From the NCBI GenBank assembly GCA_937899895.1, contig CALBQR010000003.1, positions 1-30,126 on the forward strand: a stretch of DNA of 30,126 nt, in the 5' to 3' direction. A program made the position numbers and the translations under genes. The notes under the pieces were generated by a model. The model saw nothing but the letters and a program-made list of their open reading frames with translations, was not told the origin of the DNA and did no database searches. The DNA comes from an uncultured Alistipes sp. (lineage in GTDB: Bacteria > Bacteroidota > Bacteroidia > Bacteroidales > Rikenellaceae). Every line of letters begins with the position of its first letter. The stretch's first letter is position 1. Positions 7,281 to 15,862 of this stretch are shown piece after piece.

Positions 7281-7859
7281 TTAAACCAGACCAGAGAAGC
7301 CCATAAATGCCATTGCCAAAATACCTGCGGTAATCAGCGCAATCGGAGTACCACGGAATGCCTCAGGCATCTCCTCCAACTCCAAACGCTCGCGGATACC
7401 GGCAAAGAGTACCAACGCCAGACCGAAGCCCAGAGCGATCGAAACCGAATAAACCACCGACTGCAACAGATTGTACTGCTCCTGAACCAGCAGGATAGCA
7501 ACACCCAACACTGCACAGTTGGTCGTGATCAGCGGCAGGAAGATACCCAGAGCCTGATACAACGCGGGGCTCACCTTCTTCAACACGATTTCGACCATCT
7601 GCACCAATGCAGCGATCACCAAGATGAAGACAATGGTCTGCATATACTCGATGCAGAGCGGTGCGAGCACATACTTTTGCAGCGACCAAGCCACCACAGC
7701 CGTAATTGCCATAACGAACGTTACGGCTGCACTCATACCCAACGAAGTCTCAACCTTGCTCGACACACCCAAGAAGGGGCAGATGCCGAGGAACTGCGAC
7801 AGCACGATATTATTGACGAATATCGCACCGATGATAATTGCGAAATATGATACTTCCAT
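7281..7859 (-). CDS. rnfA: Rnf complex integral membrane subunit RnfA
   Basis: 192 residues, the usual length. Six hydrophobic helices; begins MEVSYFAIIIGAIFVNNIVLSQFLGICPFLGVS, containing the conserved N-N-x-V-L-x-x-x-L-G-x-C segment of RnfA/NqrE. In this family one cysteine in each of RnfA and RnfE helps hold a [2Fe-2S] cluster in the middle of the membrane between the two inverted subunits. ITTNCAVLGVAIL (about 107-119) supplies the second half-membrane motif. Last gene of the operon, starting 2 bases after the rnfE stop. Function: electron transfer across the membrane between RnfB/ferredoxin and RnfC/NAD. Confidence 0.95.
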   Translation of the reverse strand: MEVSYFAIIIGAIFVNNIVLSQFLGICPFLGVSSKVETSLGMSAAVTFVMAITAVVAWSLQKYVLAPLCIEYMQTIVFILVIAALVQMVEIVLKKVSPALYQALGIFLPLITTNCAVLGVAILLVQEQYNLLQSVVYSVSIALGFGLALVLFAGIRERLELEEMPEAFRGTPIALITAGILAMAFMGFSGLV

Positions 7860-7861
7860 TG

Positions 7862-8449
7862 TTACTTCTTTTTAGCGGTTAATTTATTGAACAGAACCAT
7901 CAGATAGCCCAGCACGAGGAAACCACCCGGAGCCAGCACAAATACCAGCATACCGTCGCCCGCGATGAGCGACTGACCGAAGATCGCACCACTACCCAAC
8001 AACTCACGAACGGCACCAATCAGCGTCAGCGACAGCGTAAAGCCCAAGCCGATACCCAGACCATCGAGAGCCGAATCAAGAGCATTGTTCTTCGACGCGA
8101 AAGCCTCGGCACGACCCAAAATGATACAGTTCACAACGATCAGCGGAATGAAGATACCCAGCGACTGGTACAACGAAGGCAGATATGCCTGCATCAAGAG
8201 CTGAATAACCGTTACGAACGAAGCGATCACAACGATAAATGCAGGAATACGCACCTTATCGGGAATGATGTTCTTAATGAGCGAAATCACGATATTGGAC
8301 ATAATCAGCACGGCCATTGTTGCCGCACCCATACCCATACCGTTGATGGCCGAAGTGGTTGTTGCCAGCGTGGGGCACATACCCAAAATCAGCACAAACG
8401 TCGGGTTCTCTTTCAGAATACCCTTGGTGATAAGTTGCAATTTATTCAT
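7862..8449 (-). CDS. rnfE: Rnf complex integral membrane subunit RnfE
   Basis: 195 residues from the ATG at 8449, chosen because it is preceded by AAGGAGAGG, one of the few clear Shine-Dalgarno sites here; an upstream in-frame start at 8476 would add nine poorly fitting residues. The start overlaps the rnfG stop by 8 bases, implying translational coupling. Six predicted helices, with the paired motifs ENPTFVLILGMCPTLATT near the N-terminus and IVVNCIILGRAEAFA near residues 107-121, the half-membrane cysteine motifs that face RnfA. It forms the membrane core with RnfA and RnfD. Confidence 0.95.
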   Translation of the reverse strand: MNKLQLITKGILKENPTFVLILGMCPTLATTTSAINGMGMGAATMAVLIMSNIVISLIKNIIPDKVRIPAFIVVIASFVTVIQLLMQAYLPSLYQSLGIFIPLIVVNCIILGRAEAFASKNNALDSALDGLGIGLGFTLSLTLIGAVRELLGSGAIFGQSLIAGDGMLVFVLAPGGFLVLGYLMVLFNKLTAKKK

Positions 8450-9140
8450 TGTCCTCTCCTTTCTGAGTCTCCTCATTTACGGTTTCGGTAGCCTCCTCAG
8501 CAGTAGCCTGCTCTGCGGCGGGCTCACCCTCGCTCCACTCGGTCGAGTTCGAGGTTGCACCCGTAGCTACATTTGCGCCACCTTTAACCTGCTGAACAGC
8601 ATTGTATGCACGTACAACAGCATCAACATATGCACGCGACGAGATGGTCGCTGCGGTCAATGCCTGAACATCGCCACCATCCTTCACAACGGCCAGCGGC
8701 TGCTTCATATTTGCAAGATTCTTATCCTTGAAGCTGGTGAGCAACGAGTTACCCTCATCGCCCATCTTGCTACCCAGACCGGGGGTCTCGCTATGCTCCA
8801 AGACGTTGATATTATAGACCTCGCCCGAAGCGCGGAAGCCTACCATCAAACGGAACACGCCGCTAAAACCCTTCGTGGTCATCGTCTCAACAGCGTAACC
8901 AACAACCTGATCACCGGCCTTTGCAGTGTGAACAATCACGGGCAATTCATCAACGGTCATTGCCTCCTCTTCACTTGCATCGAATTCGGGCAGTACGTTC
9001 TTCAACGCCGTCTGAATATTCTCTGCCTTTGCCTTCTCGATAGGCTCGAAGGTGATCTTATTGACCAAACCAACGCAAAGCGAGGCTACCAGCGTGATGC
9101 AACCCAGCACCACAACCATATTCTTCAATGAACTTTTCAT
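8442..9140 (-). CDS. rnfG: Rnf complex flavoprotein subunit RnfG
   Basis: 232 residues: one N-terminal membrane helix (about 7-29) and an exported FMN-binding domain. HSETPGLGSKM (about 116-126) is the conserved family motif. The covalent FMN site, normally Ser/Thr-Gly-Ala-Thr in RnfG/NqrC, appears as LTAATISS with candidate acceptor T165. The Gly is replaced by Ala, a variant I consider compatible with flavinylation but flag. The last ~45 residues are a Glu/Ala/Thr-rich tail (EPAAEQATAEEATETVNEE), longer than in enterobacterial RnfG. Starts 12 bases after the rnfD stop. Passes electrons on the outer side of the membrane. An ApbE flavin transferase is required but not present here. Confidence 0.93.
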   Translation of the reverse strand: MKSSLKNMVVVLGCITLVASLCVGLVNKITFEPIEKAKAENIQTALKNVLPEFDASEEEAMTVDELPVIVHTAKAGDQVVGYAVETMTTKGFSGVFRLMVGFRASGEVYNINVLEHSETPGLGSKMGDEGNSLLTSFKDKNLANMKQPLAVVKDGGDVQALTAATISSRAYVDAVVRAYNAVQQVKGGANVATGATSNSTEWSEGEPAAEQATAEEATETVNEETQKGEDNE

Positions 9141-9152
9141 CTCTTCTGCCTC

Positions 9153-10133
9153 CTACTTTTTAGCGCCAAAGCGGCGGGGTTTGATATACTTATTCAAAAG
9201 GCAAGCTACTGCATTCATAATCAGGATTGCGAACGACATACCTTCGGGATATGCTCCCCAAGTACGGATCAGCATTGTGATAATACCGATACCTGCACCA
9301 TAGATCAACATACCCTTCGTAGTCATAGGCGAGGTCGAGTAGTCGGTAGCCATATACACAGCACCCAAGATAGCACCACCGGTCAGCAGGTGGAACAAAG
9401 GCGACATATAAGCCTCAGGGTTGATCAAGAACAAGATGCCGCTAAACAGAGCCATCGAGCCCAAAACTGCAACGGGAATATGCCAAGTGATAACCTTGCG
9501 GATCAACAAGTAAGCGAAGCCTACCAACAGCAACAGAGCTGCGACCTCACCAAACGAGCCTGCCTTGAAACCAAGCAACAGGTCGCCATAGTTGATCTGC
9601 GCCATCAGTTCGCTTGCGGGAGTACCACCCTTCAAGCCCTCCTTAACGAAAGCCAGAGGAGTTGCGCCCGAACAAACGTCAGCCAACTTCTCGGTAGCGA
9701 ACGCCGTCGAGGTCATCTGTACGGGGAACGAGATCAGCAGGAACACACGACCAACCAATGCAGGGTTGAAGGGGTTCTTACCGATACCGCCGAAGGTCAT
9801 CTTACCAATACCAATAGCCACCAACGCGCCAATCACTACGATCCATACGGGAATCGACGCAGGCATATTGAATGCCAGCAGCACACCCGTAACCACAGCC
9901 GACAGGTTGCCGATGGTCGAGGGGCCTTTGATCAGATATTTCTGGATCAGGTACTCAAACAGCACACAGCTGAGCACCGACACAGCCGTAACGAGCAACG
10001 TCGTCCAGCCATAAACGATCACCGATACCACCAACGCAGGAGCCAACGCGATCAGCACATCACGCATAATGCGCTGTGTCGATTCGTTACCGTGAACGTG
10101 GGGCGACGGTGCAACGATTAATTTCTTATCCAT
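9153..10133 (-). CDS. rnfD: Rnf complex membrane flavoprotein subunit RnfD
   Basis: 326 residues with about nine hydrophobic helices. Motifs: PSPHVHGNEST at the N-terminus, GGIGKNPFNPALVGRVFL (about 115-132) and ADVCSGATPLAF, where T158 in SGAT is the expected covalent FMN attachment threonine. YMATDYSTSPMTTKGMLIYG near residue 258-277 is also conserved in RnfD/NqrB. It carries electrons between RnfG and the RnfA/E core and is the likely ion-translocating subunit. It is 37 bases downstream of rnfC, the largest gap among the rnfB-A genes. The N-terminus is about 30-40 residues shorter than some homologues, but the NPFNPA core is complete. Confidence 0.95.
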   Translation of the reverse strand: MDKKLIVAPSPHVHGNESTQRIMRDVLIALAPALVVSVIVYGWTTLLVTAVSVLSCVLFEYLIQKYLIKGPSTIGNLSAVVTGVLLAFNMPASIPVWIVVIGALVAIGIGKMTFGGIGKNPFNPALVGRVFLLISFPVQMTSTAFATEKLADVCSGATPLAFVKEGLKGGTPASELMAQINYGDLLLGFKAGSFGEVAALLLLVGFAYLLIRKVITWHIPVAVLGSMALFSGILFLINPEAYMSPLFHLLTGGAILGAVYMATDYSTSPMTTKGMLIYGAGIGIITMLIRTWGAYPEGMSFAILIMNAVACLLNKYIKPRRFGAKK

Positions 10134-10170
10134 AGTTTTTAATTCGGTTTCTTAATGAAGTTGTGTTAAA

Positions 10171-11514
10171 CTATTTCTTTTGTGCTGCTGCGGCACGGGC
10201 ACGCATAATACCCATAACCTTCGCCTTACCCAAACGGATGTAATCCAACAAAGGCAGATTGGCGGGGCAGGTGAACATACAGCAACCACACTCGATACAG
10301 TCGGCAATACGCTCTGCTTCCAGCGGCTCCCACATCTGACGACGCGACATCTTGCTGATCAGATAGGGCTCCAAGCCCATCGGGCAGGCCGAAACGCACT
10401 TTGCGCACTTGATACACTGCGATGCGGGCTGACGCTCGGCCTCCTCACCACTCATAACAAGCACACCCGAAGTACCCTTCGTTACGGGAGCATCCAGATT
10501 GACCATTGCGCGACCCATCATCGGACCGCCATTGATAACCTTGCGTGCATCTTCGGGCAGACCACCCGCAGCCTCCAACAGAGTCGAGATGGGAGTACCA
10601 ACGCGAGCCAACAGATTCTTGGGCGACTTAACGCTCTTACCCGTAACCGTTACAACGCGCTCGATCAGAGGCTTATTCTTCTGAACTGCCTCATATACAG
10701 CCACAGCCGTCGATGCATTCTGAACTACTGCACCTACGTCGATAGGCAGCGCACCCGACGGAACTTCACGACCCGTAATAGCAGCGATCAACTGCTTCTC
10801 ACCACCCTGCGGATACTGCACCTTCAAAGGCACAACATCGATATTGTGGTAGCGCAAAGCCAGCTCCTGCAAATGGACAATTGCATCGGGCTTATTATTT
10901 TCAATACCTACGTACGACTTCTCAACGCCGAGAGCCTTTGCCAAAATCGTTACACCGGTGAGTAACTCCTCGCCACGCTCCAACATCACGCGATGGTCCG
11001 AGGTCAGATAAGGCTCGCACTCCACACCATTGATGATCAGGAACTCGGCCTTCTTACCCGGAGGAACGCTCAACTTAACGTGTGTAGGGAAGGTTGCACC
11101 ACCCATACCCACGATACCTGCGGTCTGGATCTTTGCAATGATCTCCTTGGGCTCCAACTTGCACTCGCGTACAACATCTTTCGAGAGGTCGATACCCTCG
11201 GCCCACTCGTCGCCTTCGCGCTTGATGGTGATAGCGGGCTGACGCAGACCTGCACCATTTACTACCATATCCACAGCCGTTACCGTACCCGAAATGGGTG
11301 CGTGAATGTTGCTCGACACGAAACCACCTGCCTCGGCGATCAACTGACCGGTCAGCACCTTATCGCCTTTGGCAACCTTTGCCACTGCGGGTGCGCCGAT
11401 ATGCTGCGACAGGAGCACCGTAACGGTATCGGGCAACGCCAAGACCTCAATGGCCTGCTCGCGGCTCAATTTATTCTCTGACGGATGAACACCGCCAATA
11501 GGAAAACTCTTCAT
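10171..11514 (-). CDS. rnfC: Rnf complex NADH-binding subunit RnfC
   Basis: 447 residues. Begins MKSFPIGGVHPSENK, the canonical RnfC start. The NAD/FMN-binding domain has GIVGMGGATFPTHVK (133-147) and INGVECEPYLTSDHR (161-175); an SLBB-like segment follows. Two 4Fe-4S ferredoxin motifs lie at the C-terminus: CIKCAKCVSACP (367-378) and CIECGCCMFTCP (406-417). This cytosolic subunit exchanges electrons with NAD+/NADH. It lacks the long alanine/lysine repeat tail of Gammaproteobacterial RnfC and ends soon after the clusters with MRARAAAAQKK. Gap to rnfB is 19 bases. Confidence 0.96.
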   Translation of the reverse strand: MKSFPIGGVHPSENKLSREQAIEVLALPDTVTVLLSQHIGAPAVAKVAKGDKVLTGQLIAEAGGFVSSNIHAPISGTVTAVDMVVNGAGLRQPAITIKREGDEWAEGIDLSKDVVRECKLEPKEIIAKIQTAGIVGMGGATFPTHVKLSVPPGKKAEFLIINGVECEPYLTSDHRVMLERGEELLTGVTILAKALGVEKSYVGIENNKPDAIVHLQELALRYHNIDVVPLKVQYPQGGEKQLIAAITGREVPSGALPIDVGAVVQNASTAVAVYEAVQKNKPLIERVVTVTGKSVKSPKNLLARVGTPISTLLEAAGGLPEDARKVINGGPMMGRAMVNLDAPVTKGTSGVLVMSGEEAERQPASQCIKCAKCVSACPMGLEPYLISKMSRRQMWEPLEAERIADCIECGCCMFTCPANLPLLDYIRLGKAKVMGIMRARAAAAQKK

Positions 11515-11533
11515 ATCTTACAGCTTTTCTTCG

Positions 11534-12472
11534 TTATTCTTTGGTTTCGGTCGCAGCCTTCGGTGCCTCCTCCTTCTTAACCTCAACCTTCACAGCATCA
11601 GCCTTCGGAGCTGCGGGCTTCGGCTCAGCGGGTTTAGCAGGTGCAGGCGGGAAATTAACCGCTACGATAGCGCCCGTAGGACACTCTGCAACGCACTTGC
11701 GACACAATTTACACTTTGCGGGATCGATGTAGGCCAGATTGTTCTCAACCTTGATAGCCTCGAACGGACAAGCCTTAACGCACTTCGAGCAACCGATGCA
11801 ACCGGCCTTGCAAGCCTTCATAACAACGGCACCCTTATCGCGGCTTACGCACGAAACATAGACACCTCGATTCTTCGGCCACTTCTTGCGCAGTTCGATT
11901 ACGCCCTTCGGACAAGCCTTAACGCAGGCACCGCAAGCGGTACACTTGTCGGCATCGACCTCAACAAGACCCGTTTCGGGATTCTTCTTGATTGCGCCGA
12001 ACGTACAAGCTGCAACGCAGTCGCCCAGGCCCAGACAGCCCCAAGCACAAGCCGTTTCACCCACGTAGAGCGAAGCGACAACTGCACACGACTGCGCGCC
12101 ATCGAAACGGTTGGTACGAGGACGTTTCTCGCACGTACCACCACAACGAACCACAGCTACCTGCGGCTCCTTTTCGGGGGCAACCTTACCTAAGTAAGCG
12201 GCAATCTTCTTCATCGTCTCAGCACCTGCTGCCGAGCAGTACAAGGCCGAGATGTCATCGTTTTGCACGAGTGCAGTGGCAAGGCCACGACAACCGGCGA
12301 AGCCGCAACCACCGCAGTTTGCACCCGGCAGCATCTTCTCCACCTCGTCGATACGCGGATCCTCCTCAACCTTGAACTTCTGTGCCACGAAGTACAGAAT
12401 CACGGCTGCGAGAATACCCAACGCACTCAGCGTTACTACGGTCCAAATAAGGACCATTACCCATTCTTCCAT
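11534..12472 (-). CDS. rnfB: Rnf complex ferredoxin-type subunit RnfB, long form
   Basis: 312 residues. An N-terminal membrane helix (about 5-30) is followed by CGGCGFAGC near 53-61, the domain I 4Fe-4S site with a downstream Cys. Then come ACAWGCLGLGDCVAACTFGAI, CTACGACVKACP, CIGCSKCVKACP and CKLCRKCVAECP, giving several 4Fe-4S clusters (about six by motif count, including split ones). The long, multi-cluster form is usual in Bacteroidota and Clostridia. RnfB takes electrons from reduced ferredoxin. The last ~37 residues are a Pro/Ala/Lys/Glu tail (PAPAKPAEPKPAAPK) with no cluster. Start overlaps the rseC stop (TAATG), so translation is coupled. Confidence 0.96.
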   Translation of the reverse strand: MEEWVMVLIWTVVTLSALGILAAVILYFVAQKFKVEEDPRIDEVEKMLPGANCGGCGFAGCRGLATALVQNDDISALYCSAAGAETMKKIAAYLGKVAPEKEPQVAVVRCGGTCEKRPRTNRFDGAQSCAVVASLYVGETACAWGCLGLGDCVAACTFGAIKKNPETGLVEVDADKCTACGACVKACPKGVIELRKKWPKNRGVYVSCVSRDKGAVVMKACKAGCIGCSKCVKACPFEAIKVENNLAYIDPAKCKLCRKCVAECPTGAIVAVNFPPAPAKPAEPKPAAPKADAVKVEVKKEEAPKAATETKE

Positions 12473-12894
12473 TACTGTTTTTTGATTTTAAATATGATAT
12501 TAGTTTCGATTTTATCTCTCAAAAGGCGAACGCACAAATAATAAACGACCACAACGCCCAAAGCTATTGCAGCCGCCACACCTTCACCCAATCCGACAAT
12601 CGAGCAGACGATCAATGCCACCAACATAACAACCAACGGCATACAGTAGGCCAATATGACCGCCTTCAAACCCGCCGCGCGTTCGACCGATACGACACAA
12701 CGCTCACCCACGCGATACTCCGACGCCTGCGAGGTATGCACCTCGATAATCTTTTGAGTCGATTCGCTCATACCGCACGCCGAACGCGCCGCACACGAAG
12801 CACACGCACTCTCGGCAACAATCTCGACGCGGATCATTTCGCCTTCGATCGCCTCGACTACGCCAACGTGCTCTATGGATTTTTGCTTTGCCAT
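12472..12894 (-). CDS. rseC: RseC/MucC-family membrane protein (SoxR-reducing system)
   Basis: 140 residues. An N-terminal domain contains CASCAARSACGMSE (about 31-44), the Cys-rich motif of the RseC/MucC family, followed by two adjacent hydrophobic helices (about 77-118) and a basic C-terminus. In Gammaproteobacteria RseC works with the Rsx/Rnf complex to keep SoxR reduced and also acts with RseB. In Bacteroidales it is commonly the first gene of the rnf cluster, so a maturation or accessory role for Rnf is more likely than SoxR control (inference). It follows nadE by 45 bases and overlaps rnfB by one base. Confidence 0.88.
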   Translation of the reverse strand: MAKQKSIEHVGVVEAIEGEMIRVEIVAESACASCAARSACGMSESTQKIIEVHTSQASEYRVGERCVVSVERAAGLKAVILAYCMPLVVMLVALIVCSIVGLGEGVAAAIALGVVVVYYLCVRLLRDKIETNIIFKIKKQ

Positions 12895-12939
12895 TGTCTG
12901 TTTTATGGTTGAAACGGTTAGTGATTGAGTTACTTTCGA

Positions 12940-14520
12940 TTAGTCGCCATACTTGTTGGTCAGGGGCAACACGCGGTCGCAACCAAGCGTGCAGCTCGAC
13001 AGACGCAACATCGGGCAGAATTGGAAACGTTTCTTCTCGTTGCGCATCACCATCTTGTGGATCTTCTGCACCACATCGGCATCGAAGCCGGCATTAATAA
13101 TCTCCTCGCGATGCTGACCGCGCTCGATCATTCGATACAGAATTGCATCGACAACCTCGTAGGGAGGCAACAGATCCGAGTCCTTCTGGCCTGCATACAG
13201 CTCCGACGACGGCTCTTTATTCAGGATATTTTCGGGAATAATCTCACCATTGCGGTTGATATAGCGGGCCAAATCATAAATCTCGCTCTTATAAACATCG
13301 CCCGTAATACTGATTGCGCCCGCCGTATCGCCATAGAGCGTACACCAGCCCAGCGCATTCTCACTCTTATTCGACGAGTTGAGCATCAAGTAGCTCTGCT
13401 TATTCTGCAATGCCATCAGCATAATCGTACGGATACGTGCCTGAATATTCTCCTCGGTAGCATCGAAAGGCGTACCACCCACAACGGGCATCAGCGACTC
13501 GACAATGCTCTTATAAGCCTCTGTGATAGGCACCACGTTATACTCGACACCAAGATTATTGGCAAGTTTCACGGCATCCTCAACCGAGTGATCCGACGAG
13601 AACTGCGACGGCATCATCATCGCGCGAACATTCTCGACACCCAGCGCATCAACTGCAATCGACAACACAACCGACGAGTCGATACCGCCCGAAAGACCGA
13701 CGCAGGCCTTCTCATAGCCATTCTTCTCGAAGTAGTCCTTCAAGCCGCACTTGATTGCATCGTAGAGATTGCGGGTGCGGTTCTGATAGTACGAGAAGGG
13801 GGTCGAGATAGGCTCATTCTGCACATTGAGATCGCATATCTTGAAATCCTCGTTAAACGTATCCAGCAACGTAACCAACTCGCCCGAACGATCATATACC
13901 GACGAGGTGCCGTCATAGACCATATCGGTAGCACCGCCGACGTGATTCACAAAGACCAGATTTTTACCCTCGACATAGGCGATATGGTGGAACTTCTCGT
14001 AACGAGCCTCCAAAACGCGCTTGCGGAAGCGGCGGGCATTGATATTGATGATGGTCGAAACCGAACGGTCGCAATCGCGCACACGCACGATATCGTTACC
14101 CACAACCACAGCCACCTGCTCACCTGCGACGGTGATAATTTCGTAACCGGTCGAGGGGGTAATGAAGCCCATCTCGTCGCGATAATCGACATATCGCTTA
14201 CCGATTCGGCGCGTAATCTCACCTCGCTCGATGATCACAGCGGCACTGATCGTACCCTGCTCACCCGCAACGGGCGCACCCACGATAGCAGTCAGCGTAT
14301 CGCAATGCTCGGCTATACGTTCCAACTCCTCTTCACACAATTCCAAGAAGGTTGCCTTATTCAGCAGGTCGTATGCGGGCGTGCCACTCAAAGCCTGCTC
14401 GGCAAAAACGACCAGATCGGCTCTCTTCTGTTTAGCTCTCTCGATAGCCTCGATAACTTTCGAAGCGTTGCCCTCAACATCACCTACGGTGTAATTAAGT
14501 TGGGCAAGTGCAATTTTCAT
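12940..14520 (-). CDS. nadE: NAD+ synthetase NadE with degenerate glutaminase domain
   Basis: 526 residues, two domains. Residues 1-240 are a nitrilase-type glutaminase fold; 241-526 are the ATP-dependent NAD synthetase with P-loop SGGIDSS (277-283), NSSNKSENALGW and YKSEIYDLARYIN. The reaction is deamido-NAD + ATP + ammonia (or Gln) to NAD+. In the amidase domain the Glu (E41, in VVFAEQAL) and Lys (K108, in IGKRY) of the Glu-Lys-Cys triad are kept, but the cysteine motif I-C-E-D reads V-G-N-D at 140-143, so the nucleophile is Gly141. The following strand IININARRF aligns, so this is a substitution and not a shift. The enzyme is probably ammonia-dependent. It heads the rnf operon, linking NAD supply with Rnf. 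Confidence 0.93.
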   Translation of the reverse strand: MKIALAQLNYTVGDVEGNASKVIEAIERAKQKRADLVVFAEQALSGTPAYDLLNKATFLELCEEELERIAEHCDTLTAIVGAPVAGEQGTISAAVIIERGEITRRIGKRYVDYRDEMGFITPSTGYEIITVAGEQVAVVVGNDIVRVRDCDRSVSTIININARRFRKRVLEARYEKFHHIAYVEGKNLVFVNHVGGATDMVYDGTSSVYDRSGELVTLLDTFNEDFKICDLNVQNEPISTPFSYYQNRTRNLYDAIKCGLKDYFEKNGYEKACVGLSGGIDSSVVLSIAVDALGVENVRAMMMPSQFSSDHSVEDAVKLANNLGVEYNVVPITEAYKSIVESLMPVVGGTPFDATEENIQARIRTIMLMALQNKQSYLMLNSSNKSENALGWCTLYGDTAGAISITGDVYKSEIYDLARYINRNGEIIPENILNKEPSSELYAGQKDSDLLPPYEVVDAILYRMIERGQHREEIINAGFDADVVQKIHKMVMRNEKKRFQFCPMLRLSSCTLGCDRVLPLTNKYGD

Positions 14521-14548
14521 ATTCCGAAATAGTTATGATTCAACCCTG

Positions 14549-14556
14549 CAAAGATA
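14549..14556 (-). promoter_or_regulatory. -7 element of the nadE-rnf operon promoter
   Basis: TATCTTTG on the minus strand, 29 bases before the nadE ATG. TTTG occurs 12 bases upstream, closer than the usual 19, so the -33 element is uncertain. No other good promoter was found within the operon. Confidence 0.5.
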
Positions 14557-14672
14557 GGCTTTTTATCCCAAATAACCGAGTATATCTATATTAAAAAAGG
14601 GCTCAATGCAGATAAAAAAGCAACCTTTGCACTTTCCCACAGCAAAATCGTATGTTTTTCGGTTTTTATTGT

Positions 14673-14680
14673 TATATTTG
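14673..14680 (+). promoter_or_regulatory. -7 element of the tatA-tatC promoter
   Basis: TATATTTG places the transcript start near 14687. This rules out in-frame starts upstream, such as 14652, and supports the tatA start at 14715. Confidence 0.55.
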
Positions 14681-14714
14681 CCTATTATTAAACTCGAAAA
14701 AATTTAGATTCGTT

Positions 14715-14912
14715 ATGTTACAGTTTATGGCTCTCGGTACCACCGAAATCGTCCTTATCGTATTGGCTGTTGTGCTGCTCTTCGGCGGCAAGAAGATTCC
14801 CGAACTGATGAAGGGTATCGGTCAGGGCGTTCGTTCGTTCAAGGATGGAATGAAAGACGTTGAGAAGGAGATCAACTCGACCGACGAGAAGAAAGACGAA
14901 GAGAAGAAATAA
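14715..14912 (+). CDS. tatA: Twin-arginine translocase subunit TatA
   Basis: 65 residues from the ATG at 14715; a second ATG at 14727 is also possible. Single N-terminal membrane helix (GTTEIVLIVLAVVLLF), the conserved hinge FGGKKIPELMKGIGQG, an amphipathic helix, and a Lys/Glu/Asp tail (STDEKKDEEKK). TatA oligomerises to form the passage for folded proteins carrying twin-Arg signal peptides. It is followed 41 bases later by tatC. No tatB is present, as usual in Bacteroidota, where TatA is thought to serve both roles. Confidence 0.93.
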   Translation: MLQFMALGTTEIVLIVLAVVLLFGGKKIPELMKGIGQGVRSFKDGMKDVEKEINSTDEKKDEEKK

Positions 14913-14953
14913 TTCGTTAATACATAGCGATTTAATCGCCACAACAGACACCG

Positions 14954-15802
14954 ATGAGCGAAGAGAAACTGCCCACTGACGCAGTTGGAAACAATGTGCC
15001 CGCCAACACCGAAGACGCACAATCGGAGATGAGTTTTTGGGATCATCTCGACGAGTTGCGTCGCGTGTTGATGCGCATCATTTTGGTTACGGCAGTGATC
15101 GGCATCGGCGTTTTTATGTTCAAAGACGAGGTCTTCGCCGCCGTGCTTGCCCCATCGAAGGGAGACTTCGTTACCTATCGTTGGATCAACCACCTGCTCG
15201 TGCTGCTCGGTTGGGATTCGATGCTCATTCCCGACACCGATATCACACTGATCAACACGCAGTTGGCCGCGCAGTTTATGACCCACATCACCGTCTCGAT
15301 GACAATCGGATTGGTGGCAGCTGCTCCCTATGTGGTCTATGAACTTTTCGGATTTGTAAAGCCTGCGCTCTATGACGACGAACGCCGCTACTCGAACCGA
15401 ATTATGACCTCGGTAGTGATATTGTTCTTTGTAGGAGTGGCGATGAACTACTTTGTCATCTTCCCCATTTCTGTCAAATTTTTAGGCACTTATCAGGTCA
15501 ATGAGGGGGTAATCAACACCATCGCGCTATCCTCCTATATCTCAACTTTCACGACCCTCTCACTGATGATGGGCCTTGTGTTCGAGATCCCCGTTCTGGC
15601 CTATTTTCTTGCTCGTGCAGGGATGATTACCGGCGATATTTTGGCTCGCTATCGTCGCCACGCATTTATAATCATTATGATTGTTTCGGCATTTATCACA
15701 CCACCCGACGCCTTTACGCTGGCACTGATGACCGTTCCGCTTTACGGTTTGTATGAGGTGAGTATCGTGATTGCCCGCCGCTTCGAGAAACGCGAGGAAT
15801 AA
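14954..15802 (+). CDS. tatC: Sec-independent protein translocase TatC
   Basis: 282 residues with six predicted helices. The N-terminal SFWDHLDELRRVLMRI (about 27-42) is the signal-peptide-binding motif of TatC; AAPYVVYELFGFVKPALYDDER (about 121-142) and AFITPPDAFTLALMTVPLYGLYE (near the C-terminus) are also conserved. It recognises the twin-arginine signal in the inner membrane. Compared with E. coli it has a longer N-terminal cytosolic tail (about 25 acidic/polar residues) and a longer first periplasmic loop (residues about 67-100). Operon partner of tatA; converges with the kinase gene 60 bases downstream, with no obvious terminator between them. Confidence 0.95.
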   Translation: MSEEKLPTDAVGNNVPANTEDAQSEMSFWDHLDELRRVLMRIILVTAVIGIGVFMFKDEVFAAVLAPSKGDFVTYRWINHLLVLLGWDSMLIPDTDITLINTQLAAQFMTHITVSMTIGLVAAAPYVVYELFGFVKPALYDDERRYSNRIMTSVVILFFVGVAMNYFVIFPISVKFLGTYQVNEGVINTIALSSYISTFTTLSLMMGLVFEIPVLAYFLARAGMITGDILARYRRHAFIIIMIVSAFITPPDAFTLALMTVPLYGLYEVSIVIARRFEKREE

Positions 15803-15862
15803 CCCTCCGCACCCCTACTGCACCCTCTATTTTGCGGTCTCTGCACCATCTGACACCCACAA

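Noticed and set aside
9390..10121. Open frame opposite rnfD
   Set aside because: Shadow of rnfD; its Gln/His/Arg-rich composition matches no protein family, and rnfD motifs on the other strand are unmistakable.
12925..14532. Long open frame on the plus strand opposite nadE (over 500 codons)
   Set aside because: It is the antisense of nadE, rich in Arg/His/Leu/Thr without domain motifs, as expected from the GC-rich codon use of the real gene.
14715..15802. Missing tatB as a sign of gene loss
   Set aside because: Bacteroidota commonly have only TatA and TatC, so this is ordinary.
15803..15862. Terminator between tatC and the kinase gene
   Set aside because: No stem followed by a T run could be found on either strand.
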